A stretch of 18,662 nt of DNA from Rhodothermales bacterium (GTDB lineage: Bacteria > Bacteroidota > Rhodothermia > Rhodothermales > JAHQVL01): the NCBI GenBank assembly GCA_041391505.1, contig JAWKNW010000049.1:1-18662 (forward strand), in the 5' to 3' direction. Below the pieces are notes generated by a model, which was not told where the DNA came from, made no database searches, and saw nothing but the letters and a program-made list of their open reading frames with translations. Position 1 is the stretch's first letter. Each line of letters opens with the position of its first letter. Shown here piece after piece: positions 7,294 to 14,864 of this stretch. Both the position numbers and the translations under genes were made by a program.

Positions 7294-8025
7294 TCACTCT
7301 CCATCCGATACACCACGTTGCACTAGTTCTTCTTTGATATACCGTTGAACATCATGCATCGTCTCAAGCAGACGTTTGCGTATCTCAAGTACATTGGCTT
7401 CCGTATCGAGCCGTAACAATATCAGATTATGAAAATGCAAATCAGTATACAATGCGGTCAGGTCTATATCAGGAGGTCGATATGGCTCATCGAGTCCTTT
7501 CAACGGGTGATATGCAAGGTTTTCCATGAAAAAGGGTTCTATCGTCAGTGAAGATTGTTGCTCAAGGTAATTGTTGAAATCATTGTTGTTCTGCAACTGA
7601 TATTGGTAAAGAGTGAGAGCATTTCGGATTCGCTCACTTTCGAGCAGGTTCAAATTTCCGGATGCCAACATCTCGTCATACGTTGCTAACTCAGGTTCGA
7701 ACGTGGAGTTAAATATGAGTGCATGGCTCAGTTCTAGCAGTGAATCTTTTCTGGCCTGACTCGGCTCAGCGTGAACAATCCCAAAAAGCTTGCGCAGATC
7801 TTTCACTTGTTGCTCATGGAAATTGATCGTAGCATTCAACTCCGCAATTGAGTTCTCGATGTCGGTTTCAATACCACTCAGATATTGCGTTTCCTGCTCA
7901 TAATCGACTTTACTATTCCACCATGAGTTTAGAGCAATAGCGATCAGAATTCCGGCTACAATAAGAACAAGCTCACGTAGTGCGTAGCGCCAATCAACCT
8001 TTAACCATGTTATTTTTCTATCCAT
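7294..8025 (-). CDS. DUF6090-like single-pass membrane protein
   Basis: The 243-residue protein has a short cytoplasmic N-terminus rich in Lys/Arg, one membrane helix at about residues 18-37 (ELVLIVAGILIAIALNSWWN), and a long helical, Gln/Leu/Asn-rich C-terminal part likely outside the membrane. The REL-VLIVAGILIAIALNSWW segment is typical of the DUF6090 family common in Bacteroidota, whose function is unknown. Codon use is much more AT-rich than in the flanking housekeeping genes, suggesting acquisition by transfer. The only ATG is at 8025, overlapping a 15-bp palindrome. Family assignment is by recalled N-terminal pattern only. Confidence 0.72.
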   Translation of the reverse strand: MDRKITWLKVDWRYALRELVLIVAGILIAIALNSWWNSKVDYEQETQYLSGIETDIENSIAELNATINFHEQQVKDLRKLFGIVHAEPSQARKDSLLELSHALIFNSTFEPELATYDEMLASGNLNLLESERIRNALTLYQYQLQNNNDFNNYLEQQSSLTIEPFFMENLAYHPLKGLDEPYRPPDIDLTALYTDLHFHNLILLRLDTEANVLEIRKRLLETMHDVQRYIKEELVQRGVSDGE

Positions 8026-8039
8026 ATACTTAAAGTATA
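8025..8039 (-). promoter_or_regulatory. Perfect 15-bp palindrome overlapping the DUF6090-like start codon
   Basis: TATACTTAAAGTATA is a perfect inverted repeat (7+1+7) whose first base belongs to the start codon. Such a position would suit an operator that blocks transcription or ribosome access. It may instead be chance in AT-rich DNA. Confidence 0.4.
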
Positions 8040-8060
8040 CTTCGGCTGAGGTTTAACAAA
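8030..8060 (-). promoter_or_regulatory. Candidate Bacteroidota-type promoter for the DUF6090-like gene
   Basis: On the minus strand TTTG (8060-8057), a 19-bp spacer and TACTTTAA (8037-8030) approximate TTTG-n19-TAnnTTTG, with 4 of 6 fixed -7 bases. If used, transcription would start at or almost at the ATG at 8025, giving a leaderless or near-leaderless message. Confidence 0.3.
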
Positions 8061-8209
8061 AATGTGTCACGAAGACCAATGAGGGCAGCTCCGGTATCAA
8101 AAGTGAACTCGGTTACTTATTCACATCATTGACAATTTCGCGACTCGCACTATACACGCGCTGCGTTATTCAGCCTTTGCACACCTTGCTTGCTGAGCCA
8201 AAAGCGCGT

Positions 8210-8485
8210 TCACTTTTCCAGTTTCTTTCCTATCCAAATCTCACGCTGCACGCCGCCAGCCCGCTTTACACCCTCTCTGAATGCATCAGACTTGAACCAT
8301 TCCATGGCCCTATCGAGGTTCTCCACATTCAAGTGGACAAGTGCCACATGGGTATCGCGCTCATCCCGATAGAACGGCCCATCAGTTATCCCATAGGCTA
8401 GACGAGCATCTCGTGCATCATCATGTTCTTTCCTCCAGCTATCGAAGTCCTCTGGAATGACCCGAATGATAATCGCCTGCTGCAT
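8210..8485 (-). CDS. Small hypothetical protein, possibly a dimeric alpha/beta-barrel (ABM-like) fold
   Basis: The 91-residue protein begins MQQAIIIRVIPEDFDSWRKE and ends QREIWIGKKLEK. The alternation of a first strand (AIIIRVIPEDFDSW), a helix, a central strand (THVALVHLNVENLDRAMEWF) and a last strand (REIWIGKKL) resembles the ferredoxin-like dimeric barrel of antibiotic-biosynthesis-monooxygenase and stress-response proteins. No catalytic residue can be assigned. It lies upstream of the DUF6090-like gene on the same strand with 184 bp between them, so co-transcription is uncertain. Confidence 0.6.
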   Translation of the reverse strand: MQQAIIIRVIPEDFDSWRKEHDDARDARLAYGITDGPFYRDERDTHVALVHLNVENLDRAMEWFKSDAFREGVKRAGGVQREIWIGKKLEK

Positions 8486-8520
8486 GTCTACACTCCTTTA
8501 CATTAAATCGATTCAGATGA

Positions 8521-8748
8521 CTTTCACAAACCCACCCATCAGAAATAGCCACGCACATTCAGGCCGCACATGCGAAATTCCCGAAATCCTCGGCAGGTCA
8601 GCAAATCCTTAAACAGCAGAAACTGGCCGCGAATGCGAAGAAACCCTCCTATAAGAACGCTCCCCTCTCTTACCTGCGCAACAATAACGGCGGTTTTTTC
8701 GCTACTTCCGCGCTTTTGCGAAATCTCTTTGCCATCACAAACCCATAG
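8521..8748 (+). pseudogene. Open reading stretch without a start codon, possible gene remnant
   Basis: After a TGA at 8518-8520 the frame stays open for 75 codons to a TAG at 8746-8748. It encodes a Lys/Gln/Ala-rich sequence (for example KFPKSSAGQQILKQQKLAAN) that looks protein-like, but it contains no ATG, GTG or TTG. It might be the tail of a decayed gene. No homology is recognised, and it may also be chance. Confidence 0.25.
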
Positions 8749-8809
8749 CGGCCCGTCAGCGGGCGACGTTCGAACGACCTGTTCTCGGGTTATGACGAGG
8801 CTTCTGACG

Positions 8810-8990
8810 TCACCGCCGCTTCACAAGCGCATCTTTTCGCATCGTATTATCGAACGCTCGCTTCACGTTCACCCGGCTGGGCTGGCCATAGATTGGTGTC
8901 GTGCGCGGGCTCTTATAACCCACCAACGTCTTATGCGAGCTGCCGCGCGATCGTGTGACGGAACGGGTGTGGATTGATGCCTGCACCCTC
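8810..8990 (-). pseudogene. C-terminal remnant of a tyrosine recombinase/integrase, frame-broken
   Basis: On the minus strand one frame reads INPHPFRHTIARQLA and then hits TAA at 8931-8933. The adjacent frame reads LVGYKSPRTTPIYGQPSRVN and ends at 8810. Together they match the two conserved boxes of tyrosine recombinases: HxxRHTxA and LGHxSxxTTxxYxH with the nucleophilic Tyr. Between them about ten residues are missing, the frame shifts, and the usual His of the second box is Tyr. The recombinase is therefore dead. Upstream sequence (to about 9180) shows no clear catalytic core. It marks the edge of the low-GC region. Confidence 0.6.
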
Positions 8991-9115
8991 ATGCCCGTTC
9001 TTCCGCCAACTGCTGGATCCGCCACGGTGCGTAGGATGAGCCTCGGGGCGTCTCTTGTCGAACATCACGTACAAAACGTCCCCATCCGAAATCCACTCGC
9101 CGGCTCGCCTCCGTC

Positions 9116-9146
9116 TTTCTTCGATGCTGTTTGGCATGTATGTTTC
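9116..9146 (+). promoter_or_regulatory. Candidate promoter for the Gfo/Idh/MocA gene
   Basis: TTTC (9116-9119), a 19-bp spacer and TATGTTTC (9139-9146) match the Bacteroidota pattern TTTG-n19-TAnnTTTG at 3 of 4 and 5 of 6 fixed positions. Predicted transcription would start near 9151, about 30 bp before the ATG at 9182. Confidence 0.4.
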
Positions 9147-9181
9147 GACGATGACGCCCCGCTCACCTTTTCTCCATCCCC

Positions 9182-10270
9182 ATGCTCTGGACCCTCCTCC
9201 TCGCCGCCCTGACGCTCTCACAACCCGCTGAGCCGCTCCGCCTCGCCATCGTCGGCCTCGTCCACGGCCATGTGGGCGGATTCCTGAACAGCTTCAAGGA
9301 CCGCGACGACCTCAACATTGTCGGGCTCTATGACCCGAGCGAGGCGCTGCATACCAAATACGCCGGCCGCTACGGCATCGACCGCGCGCTGTTTTACGAC
9401 GATCTGGAACGCATGCTCGTTGAGACAAAACCCGAAGCCGTCACCGTCTTCACCAATACGTTCGACCACAAGATGGTGGTGGAGCTGTGCGCGAAATACG
9501 GCATCGACGTGATGATGGAGAAACCGCTGGCGGTAAACATGGAGCACGCCCGGGCGATGGCGGCGGCGGCAAAGGCCGGCGGCATCGAGCTGCTCGTCAA
9601 CTACGAAACCACCTGGTACAAAAGCCACGCGGCCATCGAGAAGCTGGTGGACGCCGGCTCGATCGGGGCCATCCAGAAGGTGGTCATCCACGACGGGCAT
9701 CGGGGGCCGGAAGAAATGGGCGTCGACCCCGAATTCCTCGAATGGCTCGTCGATCCGGTGCTGAACGGCGGCGGCGCGCTGACGGACTTCGGGTGCTACG
9801 GCGCCAACCTGCTCACGTGGCTGCTCAAGGGCGAACGGCCGAAGTCCGTCTACGCCCTGCTCCAGCAGTACAAAAAAAACAATCCGACCTACGCGCGCGT
9901 CGACGACGAAGCCAACATCGTGGTCGAGTACGAGAACGCCGTCGGTATCATCCAGGCATCCTGGAACTGGTCGCTGCCCGTCAACCGAAAGGACATGGAG
10001 GTGTACGGACACATCGGCCAGGTGATCACGCCCAACGGCAACCTCGCCATCGCCCAAATCGAAAAGCAGCCGGCCACCGAGCTGCCGCTCCCCGACCTCG
10101 CGCCCGACCGCAAGGACTTCATTGCGCTGCTCACGGCCGTCGTACGCGGCGAGTTGAAGCTGGCGCCGCACGACCTCTCCTCCCTCGAAAACAACCTCCT
10201 CGTGACCGAAATCCTCGACGCCGCCCGGGAGTCGGCGCGCACGGGGCAACGGGTGATGCTCAGGCCGTGA
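9182..10270 (+). CDS. Exported Gfo/Idh/MocA family oxidoreductase
   Basis: The 362-residue protein starts with a short hydrophobic signal (MLWTLLLAALTLSQPAEP), so it is probably secreted to the periplasm. The NAD(P)-binding Rossmann fold follows: RLAIVGLVHGHVGGF (residues 20-34), then the family hallmark EKPLAVN with Lys114. The C-terminal alpha/beta domain carries GGGALTDFGCYGANLLTWLL. Members oxidise or reduce sugars, inositols and related compounds. The gene may functionally accompany the Tat-exported isomerase at 924-1841, a pairing common in Bacteroidota and Planctomycetota, but the two are 7 kb apart. An upstream promoter candidate is present. The nearest downstream feature is a REP-like inverted repeat. 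Confidence 0.88.
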   Translation: MLWTLLLAALTLSQPAEPLRLAIVGLVHGHVGGFLNSFKDRDDLNIVGLYDPSEALHTKYAGRYGIDRALFYDDLERMLVETKPEAVTVFTNTFDHKMVVELCAKYGIDVMMEKPLAVNMEHARAMAAAAKAGGIELLVNYETTWYKSHAAIEKLVDAGSIGAIQKVVIHDGHRGPEEMGVDPEFLEWLVDPVLNGGGALTDFGCYGANLLTWLLKGERPKSVYALLQQYKKNNPTYARVDDEANIVVEYENAVGIIQASWNWSLPVNRKDMEVYGHIGQVITPNGNLAIAQIEKQPATELPLPDLAPDRKDFIALLTAVVRGELKLAPHDLSSLENNLLVTEILDAARESARTGQRVMLRP

Positions 10271-10312
10271 CCGGGGAATGCACAGCGATCTATGCTCGGG
10301 ACGCCCCGATTG

Positions 10313-10365
10313 CGTCATCCCCAATCGAGTTGGGAGCCTGTCCCCAGCTTGACCTTGGGATGACG
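10313..10365. repeat. REP-like inverted repeat with nested stems
   Basis: The outer arms CGTCATCCC (10313-10321) and GGGATGACG (10357-10365) are perfect complements. Inside them lie two smaller stem candidates, CCCAA...TTGGG and CCCA...TGGG, giving a cloverleaf-like shape. It lies 42 bp after the stop of the oxidoreductase and could protect or end transcripts arriving from either side. The GTCATCCC...GGGATGAC end pattern is typical of dispersed intergenic repeats in many genomes. No second copy is present in this window. Confidence 0.6.
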
Positions 10366-10482
10366 AACAGCAAGGGATGCCAAAAAGCCAACAGCGCTGC
10401 ACTTCCGGAGCACATGAAAGGGGTTCGGCGAACGTGACGCGATAGCCAACGCAGCCGGCGCATCGCGCGTACGCCCCGATCC

Positions 10483-11217
10483 TCAACCCGCAGCCTTAAT
10501 CGCGGTAGCCAGGGCGGCCGGCGTCGGGGCGGCGGCGATCGCCTCGGGCATCCAGCCTGCCGTCTTGAGCGCCTCGGCGGTCGTGGGGCCGATGGCGGCG
10601 GCGCGCACCGCGCGCCAGGTGTCCGGCAGCGCCGGCGCGGCATGCAGCACGCCGGAGGGGCTGAAGAAGGCCATCCAGGTAGGCACCGCATACGCGCGCC
10701 AGTCCGGCTCGAGATCGACCGTGCGATAGACCAGACATTCCTCGAAAGGCACGCCGGCCGCGACTAGCTGTCCGGGCAGTGCGTCGCGACGTCGGTTGCC
10801 GCAGAGGAAGAGCCAGGGATGCGCCGTCTCGCGCCGCACCACCTGCCGGGCGAGCCGGCTGGCCTCCCCGCTTTCCTCGCCGACCGGCGCAAAACCGGCC
10901 GCAGCCAGCAGGCGGGCCGTGGCAGGGCCGACCGCAAAGGCCGGCCGCGCAATCCACGGCATCGGATCGATGCGATAGCGGGCCAGCGTCTCGACCAGCC
11001 GCTGCGCCGCGCGCGGGCTGGTCAGCACCAATCCGCCATACCCCTCCGGCCGCAGGAGCGCCTGCCTCAGGGCCTCCTCGCCGGCGTTTTCGTAGGCGAT
11101 CACCGGTATCGACACGGCGCGAAATCCTTCGCCGTCGAGCGCGTTCTCGAACCGATCCCGCACGTCGCTCCCTTCGTCGGGTGTGCGCAGCAGATACACG
11201 AGGGGCCGGCTTTCCAT
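10483..11217 (-). CDS. hemD: Uroporphyrinogen-III synthase
   Basis: The 244-residue protein closes and inverts ring D of hydroxymethylbilane to give uroporphyrinogen III. Visible HemD features are VYLLRTPDEG at the N-terminus, LVLTSPRAAQRLVETL, FAVGPATARLLAAAGF, LFLCGNRRRDALPGQL, then FFSPSGVLHA and AAIGPTTAEALKTAGW in the C-terminal half. Length is typical (about 240-260). The ATG at 11217 is 3 bp after the stop of the hemA-hemC fusion, so the genes are co-transcribed and probably translationally coupled. Its substrate is the product of the HemC half of that fusion. Confidence 0.9.
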   Translation of the reverse strand: MESRPLVYLLRTPDEGSDVRDRFENALDGEGFRAVSIPVIAYENAGEEALRQALLRPEGYGGLVLTSPRAAQRLVETLARYRIDPMPWIARPAFAVGPATARLLAAAGFAPVGEESGEASRLARQVVRRETAHPWLFLCGNRRRDALPGQLVAAGVPFEECLVYRTVDLEPDWRAYAVPTWMAFFSPSGVLHAAPALPDTWRAVRAAAIGPTTAEALKTAGWMPEAIAAAPTPAALATAIKAAG

Positions 11218-11220
11218 CGG

Positions 11221-13530
11221 CTATGAGCGAATGTCGTGCAGCAGCGCGCCGGCGCCTGCCGCGATGAGCCGCTCGGCGAGCGTCACGCCGGCGTGCTCCG
11301 GATCGGCGGTGTCCACGGCGATGCGCTGGCGATAGACGATCGCGCCGTCGAGCGCCGCCACGCAGCCGTCCAGAATGAACCCGTGGGCCGCGTCGCGGCG
11401 GGCCCAGGCGCCGACCGGGACATGGCAGCCGCCTTCCAGCCGGCGCAGGAACGCGCGCTCGGCGCGCACCGCCAGCTCGGTCTCCCGGTCGTGCAGGGCG
11501 TTGGCCAGCACGTAGTGCAGCCCGCTCCCCCTGGCGCATACGATGCCGAGGGCGCCCTGTCCCACGGCCGGCAGCATCCAGGCATCGTCCAGCACCGACC
11601 GGATACGCGCCTGGAAGCCGAGCCGGTTGAGTCCAGCCGCCGCCAGCACCATCCCGTGCCAGTCACTCTCGTCGAGCTTGCGCAGCCGGGTATCGACGTT
11701 GCCGCGCACCGAAACGATCTCGAGGTCGGGCCGCCACGCCTTGAGCAGGGCCGTACGGCGCAGCGAGGACGTCGCGACGCGGGCGCCCCGGGGCAGCTCC
11801 TCGATGCCGCCGGCGAACGACGGATGCGCGACGAACGCGTCGAACGGGTTCTCGCGCTCCGAAACCGACGCCAGCATCAGGCCTTCGGGCAGCACGGTCG
11901 GGAGATCCTTGAGGGAGTGGACGGCCAGGTCGATCCGGCCCTCCAGCATGGCGTTATCGAGCTCGCGCGTAAAAAACGACTTGCCCTCCACCTGCCACAG
12001 GGGCACGTCCTGGACACGGTCGCCCTGCGTGGTGATCTCTTCGATCAGGACCGTGTGGCCGGCCGCTTCGAGCAGCGTCTTCACACGATGGGCCTGCCAG
12101 AGCGCGAGCGCGCTGCCGCGCGTGCCGAGGCGCAACACCCGGCCGCGCTCCACCCCGGGAGTCGCCGAGGCGGCGACCGACGCCGGCCGCTCGTCGAACG
12201 GGCATCCGGCCCCCGTGATCAGCGAGGCGGGAATTTCCTGCATATCCATGGCATGCGATGCTCCCGTCTGGGTTTCCGCCTCGTCGCAGCCCTCACGGGA
12301 GAACAGGGTGCGCAGCAGTTTGATGCCGTGGGTGTAGTCGATCTCCGACAGACCCACCGTCTTGAGCCGAACGACCGGCACGGCGAGGACCTTCTGCATG
12401 ATCGACCACGTCAGCCGGTCCAGCTCCTCACGGTCGACGGCCGACAGGCGGTGCGCATGGCGATCGATCTCCTGCCGGCGAATCGTTTCGAACGTCTCCA
12501 GAATGGTGTGGATGGCCGGCTGGAGCGCCTGATGATGAAAAAACCAGGCCACGAAGTCGGCCAGCATGTCCTCGCTGATGCGGCGGGCGGCCGGCAGTTC
12601 ACGCGAGCGGCCGGCCTGCACGCCGGCGATGCGCTCGTTCAAGCCGTCGAGGTCGACGAGCGTACAGCCGGCGAGGGCGCCGATGGCGGGGTCCGCGTTG
12701 CGCGGGGAGGCGATGTCGAGCACCAGCTGTTCCCTGCGCGCCGGCGATTCTGCCCACGCGCCGGCATCGAGCACGAGCGCCGGAGCGCCGGTGGTCACCA
12801 TCACGATGTCGGCTTCGGCAGCGGCGCGATACCGGTCTTCCCAGGCGATCGCATCGATACCCGTCGTTTGCGCCAGCGCGTCGGCCCGCTCGGGCGACCG
12901 GTTCGTCACCCGTACGCGCCCCGGCAAGGTCGCCCGCAGGACCTGCACGGCAAGCGCCCCCATGTGCCCCGCGCCTATCACCAGCGCCTCCGACCGGTTG
13001 AGCCCGCGCGAGCGGACGAATTCGGTGGCCAACAGGGCCGCCATGCCCGGGACGGACGCATGGCCGCCGGCGATGTCGGTCTCGGTTACGATCCGCTTCG
13101 CGGTCCGAAATGCTGTGTGCATGAGGCGGTGCAGGATGGCCCCGACACGGGATTCGTCGACCGCCCACCGGTAGGCGTCCTTGATCTGGTTGAGGATCTG
13201 GCCGTCTCCGATGACCATCGACTGCATGCCGGAGGTCACCTCGAGCACGTGCCGCACCGCCTCCTCATCGCGTTTCTCGAACGATCCGTTTTCGGGCCAC
13301 GGGCAGCCGGCTTCCCGCGCCAGCGCGACCCGGACGCGATCGATGTCGGCGTCGTTACCATAGAGATAACACTCGGTCCGGTTGCAGGTGCTCAACAGGA
13401 CGAGTTCGGCATGCCGGGACAGCGGGAGCGACCTGTAGAGCGAGCGCACGTCTGCCTCGGACCGGTTGAATCGTTCGCGAAGATCCAGCGCAGCGGTCGT
13501 GTGATTAAGACCGAAGGCTACGAACTGCAT
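11221..13530 (-). CDS. hemA-hemC: Bifunctional HemA-HemC fusion: glutamyl-tRNA reductase / hydroxymethylbilane synthase
   Basis: One uninterrupted 769-residue frame carries two heme-pathway enzymes. Residues 1 to about 415 are glutamyl-tRNA reductase: MQFVAFGLNHTTA, the catalytic STCNRTE with Cys49, SMVIGDGQILNQIKDAYRWA, the NADPH fold ALVIGAGHMGALAV, and a C-terminal dimerisation region ending VPVVRLK. A linker of about 45 residues, with two Cys and many Ala/Ser, follows. Residues from about 461 are hydroxymethylbilane synthase: LRLGTRGSALALWQ, DLAVHSLKDLPT with the catalytic Asp, ATSSLRRTALL, VSVRGNVDTRL, LPAVGQGALGI and LEGGCHVPVGAWA, whose Cys would carry the dipyrromethane cofactor. The ATG at 13530 is preferred over a TTG five codons upstream because HemA homology begins there. 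The intermediate enzyme HemB is not in the window. Confidence 0.93.
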   Translation of the reverse strand: MQFVAFGLNHTTAALDLRERFNRSEADVRSLYRSLPLSRHAELVLLSTCNRTECYLYGNDADIDRVRVALAREAGCPWPENGSFEKRDEEAVRHVLEVTSGMQSMVIGDGQILNQIKDAYRWAVDESRVGAILHRLMHTAFRTAKRIVTETDIAGGHASVPGMAALLATEFVRSRGLNRSEALVIGAGHMGALAVQVLRATLPGRVRVTNRSPERADALAQTTGIDAIAWEDRYRAAAEADIVMVTTGAPALVLDAGAWAESPARREQLVLDIASPRNADPAIGALAGCTLVDLDGLNERIAGVQAGRSRELPAARRISEDMLADFVAWFFHHQALQPAIHTILETFETIRRQEIDRHAHRLSAVDREELDRLTWSIMQKVLAVPVVRLKTVGLSEIDYTHGIKLLRTLFSREGCDEAETQTGASHAMDMQEIPASLITGAGCPFDERPASVAASATPGVERGRVLRLGTRGSALALWQAHRVKTLLEAAGHTVLIEEITTQGDRVQDVPLWQVEGKSFFTRELDNAMLEGRIDLAVHSLKDLPTVLPEGLMLASVSERENPFDAFVAHPSFAGGIEELPRGARVATSSLRRTALLKAWRPDLEIVSVRGNVDTRLRKLDESDWHGMVLAAAGLNRLGFQARIRSVLDDAWMLPAVGQGALGIVCARGSGLHYVLANALHDRETELAVRAERAFLRRLEGGCHVPVGAWARRDAAHGFILDGCVAALDGAIVYRQRIAVDTADPEHAGVTLAERLIAAGAGALLHDIRS

Positions 13531-13908
13531 GATGGGAGATTCCAACGCCGCGTGAGGGATTTGAATGGTACAATCAGTTGACGATCGGATGGCAAGCTTC
13601 GCGCCGAAGACGCATCCCTGTATTTCTTCTCATCGAGCGGCACATCCTGCCGGCACCCCTCGCGCCCGGTCGCCTTCCGCCCCTCTGCAAGGCGATATCG
13701 GGTTGCGGGATGCACGATGCAGGATTCCTTCAAAAAAACGTGCCCGTGATCGGAGATTCCGCACCCGTATATCCGGCATCGGATGTGCGCGGCGCAAGAG
13801 GGCGCGGGATCGGTGTTGCAGCAAAAATGCGCCCCGGATAAAAACCCGGCGACGGGTAACGGATAAAAGAACCAACGTGACGCAATGCCGTTCGTTACGA
13901 GATAGCCT
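13531..13908. other. Divergent intergenic region between hemA-hemC and ytxJ (378 bp)
   Basis: No gene is evident here. The region must hold the promoters for the heme genes (minus strand) and the thiol-redox genes (plus strand), but no clear TAnnTTTG element was found for either. A direct repeat CGGATAAAA occurs at 13835-13843 and 13860-13868, 25 bp apart, 41 bp before the ytxJ start. It may be a regulatory site, but that is speculation. Confidence 0.4.
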
Positions 13909-14319
13909 ATGAACAGATTCTTCAAACGCCTGATGGGCGATAATTCGTATCCCGAGATGTCGGCTGACGCCCGGATCGGTTTTTTGCCGCTCGACTCCGA
14001 TGCGGCCTGGAACGACGTGATCGCGCGATCGGAGCGTGAACCGGTCGTGGTATTCAAGCACAGCCTGACTTGCGGCATCAGCGCCGGCGCGCGGCGTCGC
14101 ATGCTGGAAATGGGTTCGCCGGGCGACCCGCCCGTCTACGAACTGGTCGTGCAGCACGCCCGGCCCCTGTCGAATGCGATCGCCACGTCGCTCGGCGTGC
14201 GGCACGAGAGCCCTCAGGTGCTGGTTCTGCACGCCGGCCGCGTCGTTTTTCACACATCCCACGGCAGCATCACGCCGGACCGGGTGCGCGCCGCCGCGCA
14301 GGAGTCGAGAATCGCATGA
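13909..14319 (+). CDS. ytxJ: YtxJ-like monothiol bacilliredoxin
   Basis: The 136-residue protein has a thioredoxin-like fold with the single active-site Cys55 in the motif VVVFKHSLTCGISAGA. YtxJ proteins of Firmicutes and Bacteroidota typically read HSxTCPIS here, so Gly replaces Pro. The later VLVLHAGRVVFHTSHG matches the C-terminal strands of the family. YtxJ is thought to remove bacillithiol from oxidised protein thiols, so its presence suggests the cell makes bacillithiol. Its stop overlaps the ATG of the TlpA-like gene (ATGA at 14316-14319), indicating coupled translation of two thiol-redox proteins. Confidence 0.82.
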   Translation: MNRFFKRLMGDNSYPEMSADARIGFLPLDSDAAWNDVIARSEREPVVVFKHSLTCGISAGARRRMLEMGSPGDPPVYELVVQHARPLSNAIATSLGVRHESPQVLVLHAGRVVFHTSHGSITPDRVRAAAQESRIA

Positions 14320-14864
14320 CACGCCCTATACCCCTTTTCGTCGTTGCCCTGCTGCTCGTCCTCTCCGGCTGCGGCAAACCGGCCGCAACGCCTCCCGCGG
14401 AGCCGGCGGAGATCGCGATGAACGCCATCCAGAGCCCCGTCGACCGCGAAGCGCCCGACCTGACGCTGGTCGGGCTCGACGGCGCCCCCCTCCAGCTCGC
14501 CTCGCTCAAAGGCAAGGTGCTGCTCGTCAACTTCTGGGCCACCTGGTGCGCCCCCTGCCGGGAGGAAATCCCCGACCTCATCGCGCTGCAGGACAAGCTG
14601 GGCGACGAAGCCTTCGCCGTCATCGGCGTCGCCTCGATCCTCTACGACGAGGAAGTCGACGAGGTGCGGGCGTTTGTGGCGGACAACGGCATGGATTACC
14701 CCATCGTGCTGGACAAGGGACCGGCCGGCGAAGCGTTCGGCGGGGTCTTCGCGCTGCCCACGACCTATATCATCGACCGCCAGTTCGTCGTGCGCCACCG
14801 CACGATCGGGATGCCGGACGCCAGCCTCGAACCCCTCATCACCGAGCTGATCGCGGCCGACTGA
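14316..14864 (+). CDS. TlpA-like lipoprotein thiol-disulfide oxidoreductase
   Basis: The 182-residue protein begins with a lipoprotein signal: hydrophobic PLFVVALLLVLSGC with lipidated Cys19. The thioredoxin-like domain follows, with VNFWATWCAPCREE (CxxC at Cys78 and Cys81) and the cis-Pro region FALPTTYIID. TlpA/ResA-type proteins reduce disulfides outside the cytoplasm, notably in cytochrome c maturation. No ccm or res gene is adjacent. An in-frame upstream start at 14070 is rejected because it lies inside ytxJ and would bury the signal peptide. The 4-bp overlap with ytxJ and the one-base overlap with the next gene define a three-gene operon. Confidence 0.9.
   Translation: MTRPIPLFVVALLLVLSGCGKPAATPPAEPAEIAMNAIQSPVDREAPDLTLVGLDGAPLQLASLKGKVLLVNFWATWCAPCREEIPDLIALQDKLGDEAFAVIGVASILYDEEVDEVRAFVADNGMDYPIVLDKGPAGEAFGGVFALPTTYIIDRQFVVRHRTIGMPDASLEPLITELIAAD

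Noticed and set aside
8026..8209. Integron attC site between the two minus-strand island genes
   Set aside because: GTTAAAC fits one core motif, but no matching RYYYAAC partner with the correct spacing was found, and the recombinase remnant does not look like IntI.
9485..10437. Long alternative frame inside and beyond the Gfo/Idh gene
   Set aside because: Its Arg/Pro/Gly-rich translation is the usual shadow of a GC-rich gene in another frame.
11236..13581. 781-codon plus-strand frame opposite hemA-hemC
   Set aside because: It mirrors the real gene on the other strand, has no recognisable domain, and the minus strand shows all HemA and HemC motifs.
13700..13726. Similarity of GGGTTGCGGGATGCACGATGC to the end of the PIN toxin gene (6697-6717)
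   Set aside because: The match is under 20 bases with mismatches and lies in unrelated contexts; treated as chance.
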